Positions 7,061 through 15,847 of a DNA stretch of 35,636 nt are shown in pieces (the first letter of the stretch is position 1; each line of letters begins with the position of its first letter). The stretch covers positions 1 to 35,636 of the forward strand of contig CAKUHB010000029.1 of the NCBI GenBank assembly GCA_934655875.1, written 5' to 3'. The DNA is from an uncultured Oscillospiraceae bacterium (GTDB taxonomy: Bacteria; Bacillota; Clostridia; Oscillospirales; Oscillospiraceae). Below the pieces are notes generated by a model, which saw only the letters and a program-made list of their open reading frames with translations, was not told the origin of the DNA and ran no database searches. The position numbers were made by a program, and so were the translations under genes.

Positions 7061-9541
7061 TTATACGCCAAGCTTTGCCCTGCGGATCATTTCGCTGTTG
7101 CTCATATCATATACCGGCGTATAGTTTTTCAGCGGGAAGAAATTCTCGTGGATCGCATCGATCATCCACTGCGCCTGCGGCGCGAATTCCTTGTCGTATT
7201 CGAACGCGGGCGCGATCCAGTTGCGCGCGCCGATCACAATGGGAGGCGCGTCCAGATCGTCAAACGCCATTCTGGTCACGTTCGCGGCGATATCGTTGAG
7301 GAAGCCGCCGCGCGAGACCGCGTCTGCTACCAGCAGCAGGAAGCCGGTCTTTTTGACAGACGCCAGAAGCTTCTCATAGGAGAACGGTACCAGCGTCCGT
7401 GCGTCGATGATCTCGGCGGAAATGCCAAACTCCGCCTTGAGCCGCTTTGCCGCCTCCAGCGCCCGATAGAGCGTCGCGCCTACCGTCAGGATCGTGACGT
7501 CCGATCCCTCCAGCTTGACGTCGGGCTCGCCGATCGGGATCTCATAGTATTCCTCCGGCACGCCGCCGGCATGGAACAGCTCGCCCTGATCATAAATCCT
7601 CTGGCACTCAAAGAACACCACCGGGTCTGTTCCGACCAGTGCGCTGTTCATCAGGCCCTTGGCGTCATACGGCGTAGCCGGCATCACGACCTTGAGGCCG
7701 GGGATATGCGCGACCAGAGACGACGGGTCCTGCGAATGCTGCGCGCCGTATTTGGAGCCGATCGTCGCTCTGAGCACGACCGGCATGCGCAACGCGCCGC
7801 CGCTCATAGCTTGCCACTTTGCCATCTGGTTGAAGATCTCATCTCCGGCACAGCCGAGGAAATCGGCGAACATCAGCTCAACAACCGCCCGACCGCCAGC
7901 CATCGCGTATCCCACAGCGGAGCCGACGATCGCGCTCTCTGAGATCGGCGCGTTGAACATTCTGTGATACGGAAGCGCCTCCGATAAGCCTCGGTACACC
8001 GCATACGAGCCGCCCCAATCCCGGATATCCTCCGCGTAGGAGATCATGGTGGGATCCTTTTCGAAGTGATACAGCAGGCTCTCAAACAGCGCGTCCCGGA
8101 TCTGGACCGCCTGCGACTTCGGCAGCTCCTGTCCGTTGCTGTCTATCGCCGATCTTGTGCGCTTGGCGATCTGCTGCAGGCGCGGATTGTCCGTCAGATC
8201 GTTTACCTCCGGAGTCCTGTCGTCCAGCTTTTCCGCCCGGCCATGCGACAGCATGACATTCTCAACGTAGCCCGGGTTCTTCCGGAGGTCTGCCAGCGGG
8301 GAAATCTCCGGGTCGGAGGCCAGAAGGAAAATCTCCTCGTTCTGCACCTCGATCGCCTCGCGCAGCTGCGCGAGCTCCTGCGCTGTCGTGACGCCGGCGC
8401 GCACAAGCGCCTGTTCAAACGCGGGAATGGAGTCCTGCTTTTTCCAAGCCTCCAGCTCCTCCTTCGTCCGGTAGGACGGATTGCCGTCCGACGTTGAATG
8501 GCCCGTCAGGCGATAGGTCATGACCTCAAGGAGAACCGGGCCGCCCTCTTCTTCTATGATCTTTCTTTTTCTTCGATAGGCGTCTATGACCGCAAGCGGG
8601 TTATAGCCGTCCACGCGCTCGGCGTGCAGCTCGTTCGGCGCTACGCCCGCGCCGAAGCGCGCGGCCTGCTGGAACGCCATCGTTTCTCCGCGGGTCTGCC
8701 CGCCCATGCCATAGTGGTTATTGGCAATATTGAAGATGATCGGCAGTCCGCCGCGGTTATAGCCGTCTTCCCAGAGTGTGTGGTACTGATCCATCGAGGA
8801 AAAGTTAATGCTTTCCCACACGGGCCCACGACCCATCGAGCCGTCGCCAAGATTTGCAACAACGATCCCGCTTTTCTGGTTGCACTTTTTATAAAGCGCC
8901 GCGCCGGTCGCCGTGCAGGCGGAGGCGCCCACGATGGCATTGTTCGGATAAATTCCAAACGGGGTGAAAAACACATGCATGGATCCGCCAAGGCCGTGTC
9001 CAAAGCCGGTATCCTTCGCGAAGATCTCGCTCATCATCCCGTACAGGAAGAATTTCCGCGCGAGCTCACGGACGCCGACATTGGGATATCTGTGGCGGAC
9101 GATCCGATACTGCACACCGTTGTGGTATGAGATCATGATCTCCAGCAGCTTTTCCTCCGGGATCTTCCGGATCGCCGACATTGCCTTTGCGAGAACCTCA
9201 TGATGTCCGCGATGGCTGCCGAATATAAAATCGTTTTCGTCCAGCAGAAACGCTTCGCCGACTGCATAGGCCTCTTCTCCGATGGACAGATGCGCCGGGC
9301 CCGTGTAGCTGAATTTATGCTGACGGTACATGCCCAGAACCTTGATCGTATGCAGCATTTCCTCAAACGTTCTGATCATGTACATGTCGTGGTAGATCGT
9401 TTTCAGCTCCTCCGGCGTGAACGCGCCCTCAGACAGCTCCTGCTCGAGCGGCTTCTGGTAGACGTTCATCGGAATATCTGTAAACGATAGTTTCCCCGGC
9501 TTTCGGACCTCTTCGGGATCAACAAACATTTTCTTTGGCAT
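7061..9541 (-). CDS. Fused alpha/beta thiamine-diphosphate-dependent 2-oxoacid dehydrogenase E1
   Basis: About 826 residues from ATG 9541 (GGAGTG upstream). The first half is an E1-alpha domain: GGSMHVFF, the ThDP motif GDGSMGRG (232 onward) ending in NN at 274-275 (FNIANNHYGM), and TYRLTGHSTSD. The second half is an E1-beta domain: SYAEDIRDWGG, ISESAIVGSAVGYAMAGGR, MPVVLRATIGSKYGAQHSQ, VVMPATPYDAKGL. Together they would decarboxylate a 2-oxoacid and normally pass the acyl group to a lipoylated E2. The alpha part has an insertion (about 140-180, YRIVRHRYPNVGVRELARKF) compared with classical E1-alpha. No E2, E3 or lipoyl gene lies in the window. It follows the GH32 gene by 97 bases. The substrate cannot be read from the sequence. 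Confidence 0.85.
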   Translation of the reverse strand: MPKKMFVDPEEVRKPGKLSFTDIPMNVYQKPLEQELSEGAFTPEELKTIYHDMYMIRTFEEMLHTIKVLGMYRQHKFSYTGPAHLSIGEEAYAVGEAFLLDENDFIFGSHRGHHEVLAKAMSAIRKIPEEKLLEIMISYHNGVQYRIVRHRYPNVGVRELARKFFLYGMMSEIFAKDTGFGHGLGGSMHVFFTPFGIYPNNAIVGASACTATGAALYKKCNQKSGIVVANLGDGSMGRGPVWESINFSSMDQYHTLWEDGYNRGGLPIIFNIANNHYGMGGQTRGETMAFQQAARFGAGVAPNELHAERVDGYNPLAVIDAYRRKRKIIEEEGGPVLLEVMTYRLTGHSTSDGNPSYRTKEELEAWKKQDSIPAFEQALVRAGVTTAQELAQLREAIEVQNEEIFLLASDPEISPLADLRKNPGYVENVMLSHGRAEKLDDRTPEVNDLTDNPRLQQIAKRTRSAIDSNGQELPKSQAVQIRDALFESLLYHFEKDPTMISYAEDIRDWGGSYAVYRGLSEALPYHRMFNAPISESAIVGSAVGYAMAGGRAVVELMFADFLGCAGDEIFNQMAKWQAMSGGALRMPVVLRATIGSKYGAQHSQDPSSLVAHIPGLKVVMPATPYDAKGLMNSALVGTDPVVFFECQRIYDQGELFHAGGVPEEYYEIPIGEPDVKLEGSDVTILTVGATLYRALEAAKRLKAEFGISAEIIDARTLVPFSYEKLLASVKKTGFLLLVADAVSRGGFLNDIAANVTRMAFDDLDAPPIVIGARNWIAPAFEYDKEFAPQAQWMIDAIHENFFPLKNYTPVYDMSNSEMIRRAKLGV

Positions 9542-9563
9542 TTCAAACACTCCATTCATATGC

Positions 9564-9620
9564 AGAAGAGGTAAATCCAACAGATTCTGTTCACACACAT
9601 CTATGGATTATACCTCTTCT
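9564..9620 (-). promoter_or_regulatory. Nested inverted repeats in the leader of the E1 gene
   Basis: Arms 9564-9578 (AGAAGAGGTAAATCC) and 9605-9620 pair with one bulge. Inside lies a second palindrome, AACAGA-T-TCTGTT (9579-9591). On the minus strand no T tract follows, so this is not a simple terminator. It could be an mRNA structure or an operator controlling E1 separately from the sugar operon. Confidence 0.4.
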
Positions 9621-9638
9621 GTTCCGTTCGTACGGCTC

Positions 9639-11153
9639 TTATTCAGCAGAAGCCTGCAAATACTCCTTTGACAGCGAGAACAGATTCTCGGCGTTCAGCT
9701 GATACACATCAGCCTTGCAGGCACCGGTCCCGAACACGTTGATATCGGTCGCCTCATAAACGGGTTCAATGATTCTGGTGCAGCAGTCCACACCGTCAAC
9801 ATATACGTCGGTGATCATCTTGTCGATATACACGCGGATATGGTGCCGGCCGTCCGCTGTGCTGCGCACGGGCATCCAGACATCGGCTACATGGAGCTTG
9901 CCGCCGCAGAATTCCACGCCCATGCGATACGAGCCGCAGACGAGCTCCAGACCGTTTCCGTCCTTGCCATCGATCCAGGCTTCGATCTCAAACGTGCCGC
10001 CCTTAATCTGGCAGAGCGTATACTTCTGTCCGGCCAGATCAAGCGCATAGCTGTATTTCTCGGCGCGCAGCGTCTCGAGCTCCGGCGCCGGCTTCTGCAG
10101 CAGAACGTCGTTTTTTTCATCCAGCTCCAGAATGCGCGGAAGCGACAGGCAGCACTGCCAGCCGACGGAGCCCTTGAACGTATCGACGATGGAGCCCCAC
10201 ATGATCTTTCTTCCGCTTTCCTCCGTCAGGATATTGGTGGCGTAGAACTGGTTGCTGAAGTCGTAATAATCGTGGGCCTCGACCGTAAACGTGCAGTTCT
10301 CCAGATCGGCTGTACCGACAAAATATTCGACTTCCTTATGCGGCGAGATGAAGATGACCCACTTGTCCCCGAATCTGGCGATATTGGGGCATTCGATGCT
10401 GGGCGTTTTGACATCCGCATACTCAAACAGAATACCCTTGAATTTCCACTTTGTCAGCTCATCATCCAGCGCCTCATACAGAGAAATTGCCGGATGTCCG
10501 TTTTCGTCCTTCGGCAGTCTGGTTCCGCCCAGGATGAGGTATGTTTTCCCGTTTTCTTCAAAAATAAACGGGTCGCGCCATTCGCCCAGACGGGTATCGC
10601 CGTTTAGGGAATAGGTCAGGACGGGGTTATTTTCATACGGCTGCCAGTTGATCAGGTCCTTATCGCCAAGCGCGACCCACTGATCCGCGGTGTCCTCCGG
10701 TCTTCTGTCCGGGCCGACCGCAGTATAGAACGCCATCGGCAGGCCTCTTTTGTTGACGCGCACGCAGCCGAACCAGATGAAGTGCTCGCCCTTTTCGATC
10801 TGCGGGAAAATGGCGATCGGGAGATGCTCCCAGTGGATCAGATCCTTGCTTCTGGCATGGCCCCAGACGCCGACGCCGCCGGTCCAATCCTCGCTGTCCG
10901 GATCCCATACGCGCTCCGCGGTCTTGTAGACCATGCCGGCTCTTTGCGCATAGCTGTTCGGGTTCCAGCAGTAGAACATATGATAGTAGCCGTTATGCCA
11001 TAAGCCGCCGTTCGGGTCGTCCATCCACTGGCTGGGAGAACGGAAATGATACATCGGACGCTTCGGATCCTGCTCGGCGAGGATCGCAGCAGAATTGATG
11101 TCCTTATATGCACGGTCGATCAGGGCCTTCAGCTGTTCAGGTGTTTCTCTCAT
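9639..11153 (-). CDS. Glycoside hydrolase family 32 (beta-fructofuranosidase/levanase type)
   Basis: 504 residues with GGAGG seven bases before the ATG. The GH32 nucleophile block reads WMDDPNG at 43-49 (usual form WMNDPNG, so the residue before the nucleophile is Asp instead of Asn, but the nucleophile D46 is kept). The transition-state stabiliser block EWRDPF and the acid/base block ECPN are present, so the five-bladed propeller should be active, followed by a C-terminal beta-sandwich. It releases fructose from sucrose, inulin-type or levan-type chains. There is no signal peptide, so it should act inside the cell on imported oligosaccharides, agreeing with the importer genes just upstream. 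The exact substrate is uncertain. Confidence 0.88.
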   Translation of the reverse strand: MRETPEQLKALIDRAYKDINSAAILAEQDPKRPMYHFRSPSQWMDDPNGGLWHNGYYHMFYCWNPNSYAQRAGMVYKTAERVWDPDSEDWTGGVGVWGHARSKDLIHWEHLPIAIFPQIEKGEHFIWFGCVRVNKRGLPMAFYTAVGPDRRPEDTADQWVALGDKDLINWQPYENNPVLTYSLNGDTRLGEWRDPFIFEENGKTYLILGGTRLPKDENGHPAISLYEALDDELTKWKFKGILFEYADVKTPSIECPNIARFGDKWVIFISPHKEVEYFVGTADLENCTFTVEAHDYYDFSNQFYATNILTEESGRKIMWGSIVDTFKGSVGWQCCLSLPRILELDEKNDVLLQKPAPELETLRAEKYSYALDLAGQKYTLCQIKGGTFEIEAWIDGKDGNGLELVCGSYRMGVEFCGGKLHVADVWMPVRSTADGRHHIRVYIDKMITDVYVDGVDCCTRIIEPVYEATDINVFGTGACKADVYQLNAENLFSLSKEYLQASAE

Positions 11154-11211
11154 AATCTTCCTCCTTGTTTAAAATACAGTTTTCGGATTTTCGGACCGCA
11201 GATCCGGCCCG

Positions 11212-12042
11212 TTACTTCATACCGGTCAGCGCGACGCCCTCAACAAACAGATCCTGCAGGCACACGAAGATGATCAGAACCGGGATGATGCTGACCATGA
11301 CCGTACACATCAGAACCGGCCAGTTTGTCGAGAATGCACCCTGCATGTTGTAAATGCCCAGCGTGATGGTCATCAGGCTGTCGTCTGTCAGATAGATGAG
11401 GGGACGCAGGAAATCGTTCCATGAGCCTACGACGGTAAAGATCCCGAGCGTCGTCAGCGCGGGCTTCGCGAGCGGGAGGAACATCTTTGTGAAGACGCCC
11501 CATGGATTGCAGCCGTCAATTTTCGCGGCCTCGCCCATTTCTGACGGCAGCGACATAAAAGACTGCCGCATCAGGAACGCACCGAACGGCGTGACAGCCG
11601 TCGGGAGGATCAGGGCCCACAGCGTGTTGATCAGGTTCAGCTTCTTCAGCAGCATGAACGTCGGCACCAGCAGCACATGATACGGCACCATCATGGAAAA
11701 CAGGAAGAGCATGAAGATCCGGTCACGGCCCCGGAATTTCAGATAGGAAAACGCGAAGCCGGCCATTGCGCTAGTCGTAAGCTGCAGGATCACGGATGCG
11801 ATCGTTACAATCGACGTATTTTTGAACATGTTCAGGAAATTGAAGCGGTCGGAGATCTTCAGGTAATTGCTCCAGAGAATTTCCTTGCCGAAAAATGTCG
11901 GCGGATAGACAAACGCCTCATTGGTCGTTTTCAGCGACGTTGTAAACGCCCAGATCAGCGGAACGAGCATAATGACAGCGCCAATTCCCAATGCCAGATA
12001 GGAGACGGCATGAACAATTCTTTTACTTGTTTTCCGATTCAT
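11212..12042 (-). CDS. Carbohydrate ABC transporter permease (MalG type)
   Basis: 276 residues, six membrane helices. The EAA loop EMGEAAKIDGCNPWGVFTKMFLPLAKP contacts the ATPase. The ATG at 12042 is preferred over the TTG three bases upstream because GGGTGG is then six bases away. It pairs with the MalF-type permease whose stop lies 13 bases upstream and with the binding lipoprotein at 13056-14480. Together they import an oligosaccharide, probably the GH32 substrate. No CUT1 import ATPase gene is nearby. Confidence 0.9.
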   Translation of the reverse strand: MNRKTSKRIVHAVSYLALGIGAVIMLVPLIWAFTTSLKTTNEAFVYPPTFFGKEILWSNYLKISDRFNFLNMFKNTSIVTIASVILQLTTSAMAGFAFSYLKFRGRDRIFMLFLFSMMVPYHVLLVPTFMLLKKLNLINTLWALILPTAVTPFGAFLMRQSFMSLPSEMGEAAKIDGCNPWGVFTKMFLPLAKPALTTLGIFTVVGSWNDFLRPLIYLTDDSLMTITLGIYNMQGAFSTNWPVLMCTVMVSIIPVLIIFVCLQDLFVEGVALTGMK

Positions 12043-12055
12043 CAAATGCCACCCC

Positions 12056-12979
12056 TCAATCGATAGAAAATCTGTTGTCCGCCTTGAACTGGAACGCAGT
12101 GATCACAATGATGATCGCAGCAAGCATCCAGCCCAGCGAGCAGGCATAGCCCATTTTGTAGAACTTGAACGCGCACTGGTAAATATAGTGAACCAGAACC
12201 GAGGAGGATCTGGCCGGGCCACCGCTTGTCATAACGACAATGGTGTCGAAGACCTGGAACGAGCTGGAGATCGTCATGATCGTAACAAACAGCGTCGTCG
12301 GCTTGAGCAGCGGCCATGTGATATGCCGGAATCTTGTCCAGATGTTGACACCGTCCAGTGCAGCGGCCTCATAGTACATCGACGGAACATTCTGCAGTCC
12401 GGCCAGGAAGAGCATCATATTGTAGCCCAGGGTTTTCCATACGTTTGTAATGATGACAGCGATCAGCGCCCACGGCTTGCTCGTCAGCCACGCGGGCCCC
12501 TTGACGCCAATCAGACTGAGGAAATAATTGATGATTCCAAATTCTGCATTGAACATCCACTGCCAGATGATGCCGGTCGCCACCATCGAAATCATGGTCG
12601 GAACAAAATAGACAGCCCGGAAAAAGCGGACGCCATGAATCTTCTGGTTCAGCGCGCAGGCAAGGAAAACCGGGATAATAATCAAAAGCGGAACGCTGCA
12701 AAGCGTAAAAATGAGTGTGTTCTTCAGAACGGTACTCGCCGTATCGTCTGTAAAGATCTTCGCATAATTATCAAGTCCTACAAACCGATAATTCTGCTTC
12801 ATGGAATAATTCGTCAGGCTCAGATAAAGGGAGTCCACCATGGGATACGCAATAAAAACGAGGAAGCCGATCATGACTGGCAGTAAAAAAAGGAATCCCC
12901 ACCATCCATCGCTGTCAAAGAATCTCCTAATTCGGTAATGAAACGAATGCTTGTTTTCCAAAGTATTTGCTTTTTGCAT
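12056..12979 (-). CDS. Carbohydrate ABC transporter permease (MalF type)
   Basis: About 307 residues. The ATG at 12979 follows GGAGG and starts MQKANTLENKHSFHY, placing a short basic segment before the first helix (WWGFLFLLPVMIGFLVFIAYP). The EAA loop is YYEAAALDGVNIWTRFRHITWPLLKP. Six helices are expected, as in CUT1-family permeases. A GAAA-capped hairpin separates it from the binding protein gene upstream, which probably keeps permease levels below binding protein levels. Confidence 0.9.
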   Translation of the reverse strand: MQKANTLENKHSFHYRIRRFFDSDGWWGFLFLLPVMIGFLVFIAYPMVDSLYLSLTNYSMKQNYRFVGLDNYAKIFTDDTASTVLKNTLIFTLCSVPLLIIIPVFLACALNQKIHGVRFFRAVYFVPTMISMVATGIIWQWMFNAEFGIINYFLSLIGVKGPAWLTSKPWALIAVIITNVWKTLGYNMMLFLAGLQNVPSMYYEAAALDGVNIWTRFRHITWPLLKPTTLFVTIMTISSSFQVFDTIVVMTSGGPARSSSVLVHYIYQCAFKFYKMGYACSLGWMLAAIIIVITAFQFKADNRFSID

Positions 12980-13012
12980 ACCTAGCCTCCAAAAGTGTCG
13001 AGGATTCCTGCT

Positions 13013-13034
13013 GGGCGCTGCTTTCGCAGCGCCC
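13013..13034 (-). other. Intercistronic GAAA-tetraloop hairpin
   Basis: A perfect 9-bp stem (13013-13021 with 13026-13034) is closed on the minus strand by a GAAA loop, a GNRA tetraloop. No T tract follows. It lies between the binding-protein stop and the permease start, as in operons where a stable 3' hairpin protects the binding-protein mRNA. Confidence 0.6.
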
Positions 13035-13055
13035 ATGGGGTACCAAACTGTCGCG

Positions 13056-14480
13056 TTATCCGTTGTAAACTTCGTTCATGAGGGCATTGACCTCATTCTG
13101 CATGTTCGTCATGGAATCCATGAGATCCGCATCATTGTAGAAGTAGTCCTCAAGATAATACTGCGTCACGTCATAGACCTGCTCCGTGTTGACCATATGG
13201 TCGAACCATCTGCAGTCGGCAGTCGTGAATCTCCACAGCAGATCCTTCCAATGCTCCGGATAGATATCGCCGGCCATGTACTCTTCGACTGGGCCGTCAT
13301 ATGCAGAAAGCTTGTTGGGCATCCACAGGCCGGACTTGTACAGGGCAACGCCGAAATCATCGGAGGTCAGGAACTGCAGGAATTCAGCAGCCTCGTTGTA
13401 GTGCTTGGTGTGCGCCCAGATGTAATACAGGTTCGCAGAGCAGATCGGGCTGTAGTTGTAGTTGTCCGTGATCTGCGGCGGCAGGCAGACATCGTAGTTG
13501 ATGCCTTCGTAGGTCGCGAGCTCGCACAGGGAGTAGGAGCCGATGTAGATCGAAGCGACCTGCTTGTTTGCAAACTGCTGGATCGCGGAGAGGTTCGTGG
13601 AAACGCCGATGACGTTGGGGTCGGGCGCCACGCCGTATTCCGTTCTCAGCGACTTGATCTTGGACAGGACCTCGATCGTCGGGTCAGAGGTCATGCCGAC
13701 CGCTTCCGTGAAATCGTCGTTGAACCAGTTCGCACCGGCGCTGGTCAGCATTTCGAGCGTGGAGTACAGGGACATCGGCTCTTCGAAGTTCGTCGTGCCG
13801 TAGACCGTAACATTGCCCTGCTCGTCGTACTGCGTCACGTCCTGCATGATCTGGATGAACTCATCCCAGGTCCACATGTCTTCCTTCGTCAGAGGCATGT
13901 CCTCCTGCGCGTAGCCGGCTTCCTCAAACATATCCACGTTGTAGAAGAACATCGTGCCAACGTCGCAGACGTCAACGCCGTAGATGTGGCTTTCGCCATT
14001 GGCGTCCGTATACATCATCTTCTGCTGCGAGGCCGGGATAAAATCGTCCCAGTTGTACGCAGTGTTCACGAGCTCCGTCAGGTCGCAGATCTGGCCGTCG
14101 AGAATGAAGTCGATCTGATACTCCGGGTTGAGCCAGAAAACGTCGGGCGCGTTATCGGCAGCCATCAGAGTTCTGAGCTTGCCATGATATTCGCTCCATG
14201 CAACAGTGCTCTTCGTGACCTTGTTGCCAGAGGCCTCTTCATAGTTCTTGATGCCTCTGTCAATGGGTTCGGTTTCAGCTTCGGATGCCTCCCACAGCAT
14301 CAAGCCGAGCTCAACAGGGCCTGCCTGCTCCGCTTCGGCCGGGATCTGCGTTTCGCTGGAAGTCTCCTGCTCAGTCGTGCTCGGAGCCGGTTCGGCATCC
14401 GTGGTGGTCTTGCCCGTACAACCGGCAAGGACAGCCAGAAGCATGTACACTACCAAGAGAAGCGCGATTGCTTGTTTCAT
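13056..14480 (-). CDS. Extracellular sugar-binding lipoprotein (ABC importer)
   Basis: 474 residues with GGAGG before the ATG. A signal peptide ends in the lipobox LAGC (about 18-21), so the protein is lipid-anchored. A Thr/Ser/Glu-rich linker follows (TTTDAEPAPSTTEQETSS), then a family-1 binding-protein fold including PDVFWLNPEYQIDFIL and an EAAEFLQFLTSDDFG segment near the C-terminus. It captures the sugar and delivers it to the two permeases downstream. The strong hairpin after its stop fits higher expression than the permeases. Confidence 0.9.
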   Translation of the reverse strand: MKQAIALLLVVYMLLAVLAGCTGKTTTDAEPAPSTTEQETSSETQIPAEAEQAGPVELGLMLWEASEAETEPIDRGIKNYEEASGNKVTKSTVAWSEYHGKLRTLMAADNAPDVFWLNPEYQIDFILDGQICDLTELVNTAYNWDDFIPASQQKMMYTDANGESHIYGVDVCDVGTMFFYNVDMFEEAGYAQEDMPLTKEDMWTWDEFIQIMQDVTQYDEQGNVTVYGTTNFEEPMSLYSTLEMLTSAGANWFNDDFTEAVGMTSDPTIEVLSKIKSLRTEYGVAPDPNVIGVSTNLSAIQQFANKQVASIYIGSYSLCELATYEGINYDVCLPPQITDNYNYSPICSANLYYIWAHTKHYNEAAEFLQFLTSDDFGVALYKSGLWMPNKLSAYDGPVEEYMAGDIYPEHWKDLLWRFTTADCRWFDHMVNTEQVYDVTQYYLEDYFYNDADLMDSMTNMQNEVNALMNEVYNG

Positions 14481-14546
14481 TTCTAGTCCTCCTTATCATT
14501 CTTATATAACAGCAGGAAGCAAAACAAATGAAATCGCCGCGTCGAA

Positions 14547-14561
14547 GAACGTGCCACGTTC
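14547..14561. promoter_or_regulatory. Palindrome upstream of the importer operon (candidate operator)
   Basis: GAACGTGCCACGTTC is a perfect 7-1-7 palindrome 66 bases before the binding-protein start and 48 bases after the ROK regulator gene. No T tract follows on either strand. A TATATAAG stretch lies between it and the gene and could be a -10 region. The rest of 14481-14608 shows nothing clear. The ROK protein encoded next door is a candidate ligand. Confidence 0.45.
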
Positions 14562-14608
14562 GCACTGTCTCCTGTTACCCCCAAATGCCGGCAGATGGAG
14601 GCAGCAAC

Positions 14609-15847
14609 TCATGTTCTGATTTTCTGCTGTGATATACCCTTGGACGCGGATAAAAATCCGCCCACCTCAATGTATCTGCTGAGAATGAATGAAGCCGCGC
14701 CGATCGCGCCGACATGCTTGCCGAGGTCGGAAAAGAACACTCTGACCGGACATCCGCGGCGATCCGCGGTCAGCTCCTGCAGCGTCTGCTTGAACGAATG
14801 AAGAAAAATCTCGCCGCGCCGCGGAAGCTTGCCTTCCAGAATGATCAGCTCCGGGTCAAACATTGTGATCGTGCTTTTGACCGCCATCGCCGCATATTTT
14901 GCGCCGTCCTCCAGCAGCTGGGCTGCGATTTTGTCTCCATTATTGGCCGCTTCAATGATGGTATAGATGTTGATTCGGTCTGAATGGCCGAAAACCATAT
15001 CCAGGATCAGGGAATCCTCGCCGCGTGAAAGACTGCATACCTTCCGGATCGCCTGTTCCTCGATCCCCCGCGCCGTCGCGAGTTCGTTCAGTGTTCTGAA
15101 TTGTCCGTCCAGCAGGATCGGAGCCTCGCCGAGCGACCCTGCCTGCGAGGACGCGCCATAATACAGACCGCCGTTGATCAGCAGCGCAGCGTCGATGTCA
15201 TAGCCGAAATTCACATAGAGGAAATTTTCAGCCTCCTTCGCGTGGCCGACCATTTTCTCGCCCAGGGCCATCGCGCGCGTTCCGTTATCGATGATGACCG
15301 GAAAATGGAACGCCTCCTCGAGCGGCTGCAGCAGATCGATATCATGCCAGTTAAACATCGGTGACGAGACGACCGTTCCTGTAGCGGCATCGACGATCCC
15401 ATAGATCCCGATGCCAATCCCGAGGATCGATCGTTCCTCGACGACCGCTTCATCGATAATGGAGCGGACGAGCAGCTTCAGCTGGTCGATGATCCGCTGG
15501 CAGCTCGTGCACCGGTCAACATCCTGCGTCCTTTCGCAGATCACATTGGCAGCCAGATCCATCAAAATCACATCAATGCGGTATTCATTGATATCCACGC
15601 CAAGAATATTTCCTGACCGATAGTTGAATTCCACGATCGAGGGCGGTTTTCCGCCCGTAGAGACGCCCTTGCCGGATTCCAGCACAACACCGCTGGCTTT
15701 AAATTCCTCAATGATCTTCATAACCGTCGGCAGCGAGAGACTGGTCATCTGCGACAGCTCTGACTTTGAGACCGGACCGTTAAGACGCACCATATCCAGC
15801 ACGTTCCGCCGGTTGATCAGGTTGATGACCGATTTATCAACTTTCAA
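14609..15847 (-). CDS. ROK family transcriptional regulator
   Basis: 412 residues from a TTG start with GGGTGG six bases before it. The TTG overlaps the stop of araB as TTGA, so translation is coupled. An N-terminal winged helix (about 8-65, VLDMVRLNGPVSKSELSQMT) precedes a ROK sugar-kinase-like domain (IGIYGIVDAATGTVVSSP). The zinc motif CxCGxxGC usual in ROK proteins is absent, and the catalytic NDAN-type Asp motif reads IDNGTRAMALGE, so kinase activity is unlikely and it should be a pure regulator. It probably controls araB and the downstream sugar operon. The sensed ligand is unknown. Confidence 0.85.
   Translation of the reverse strand: MKVDKSVINLINRRNVLDMVRLNGPVSKSELSQMTSLSLPTVMKIIEEFKASGVVLESGKGVSTGGKPPSIVEFNYRSGNILGVDINEYRIDVILMDLAANVICERTQDVDRCTSCQRIIDQLKLLVRSIIDEAVVEERSILGIGIGIYGIVDAATGTVVSSPMFNWHDIDLLQPLEEAFHFPVIIDNGTRAMALGEKMVGHAKEAENFLYVNFGYDIDAALLINGGLYYGASSQAGSLGEAPILLDGQFRTLNELATARGIEEQAIRKVCSLSRGEDSLILDMVFGHSDRINIYTIIEAANNGDKIAAQLLEDGAKYAAMAVKSTITMFDPELIILEGKLPRRGEIFLHSFKQTLQELTADRRGCPVRVFFSDLGKHVGAIGAASFILSRYIEVGGFLSASKGISQQKIRT

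Noticed and set aside
9590..9640. A TATAAT on the minus strand before the E1 gene as a promoter
   Set aside because: No acceptable -35 lies 16 to 18 bases upstream, and the hexamer falls within the inverted repeat.
14270..14420. Low-complexity Thr/Glu/Ser/Pro linkers after the lipoboxes as degraded sequence
   Set aside because: Such linkers are normal in lipid-anchored binding proteins of Firmicutes and occur in both lipoproteins here.
12951..14486. A 511-codon plus-strand frame opposite the first sugar-binding lipoprotein
   Set aside because: Antisense shadow: the minus-strand product has a lipobox and a ribosome site, the plus product has neither and is Arg/Val-rich without motifs.
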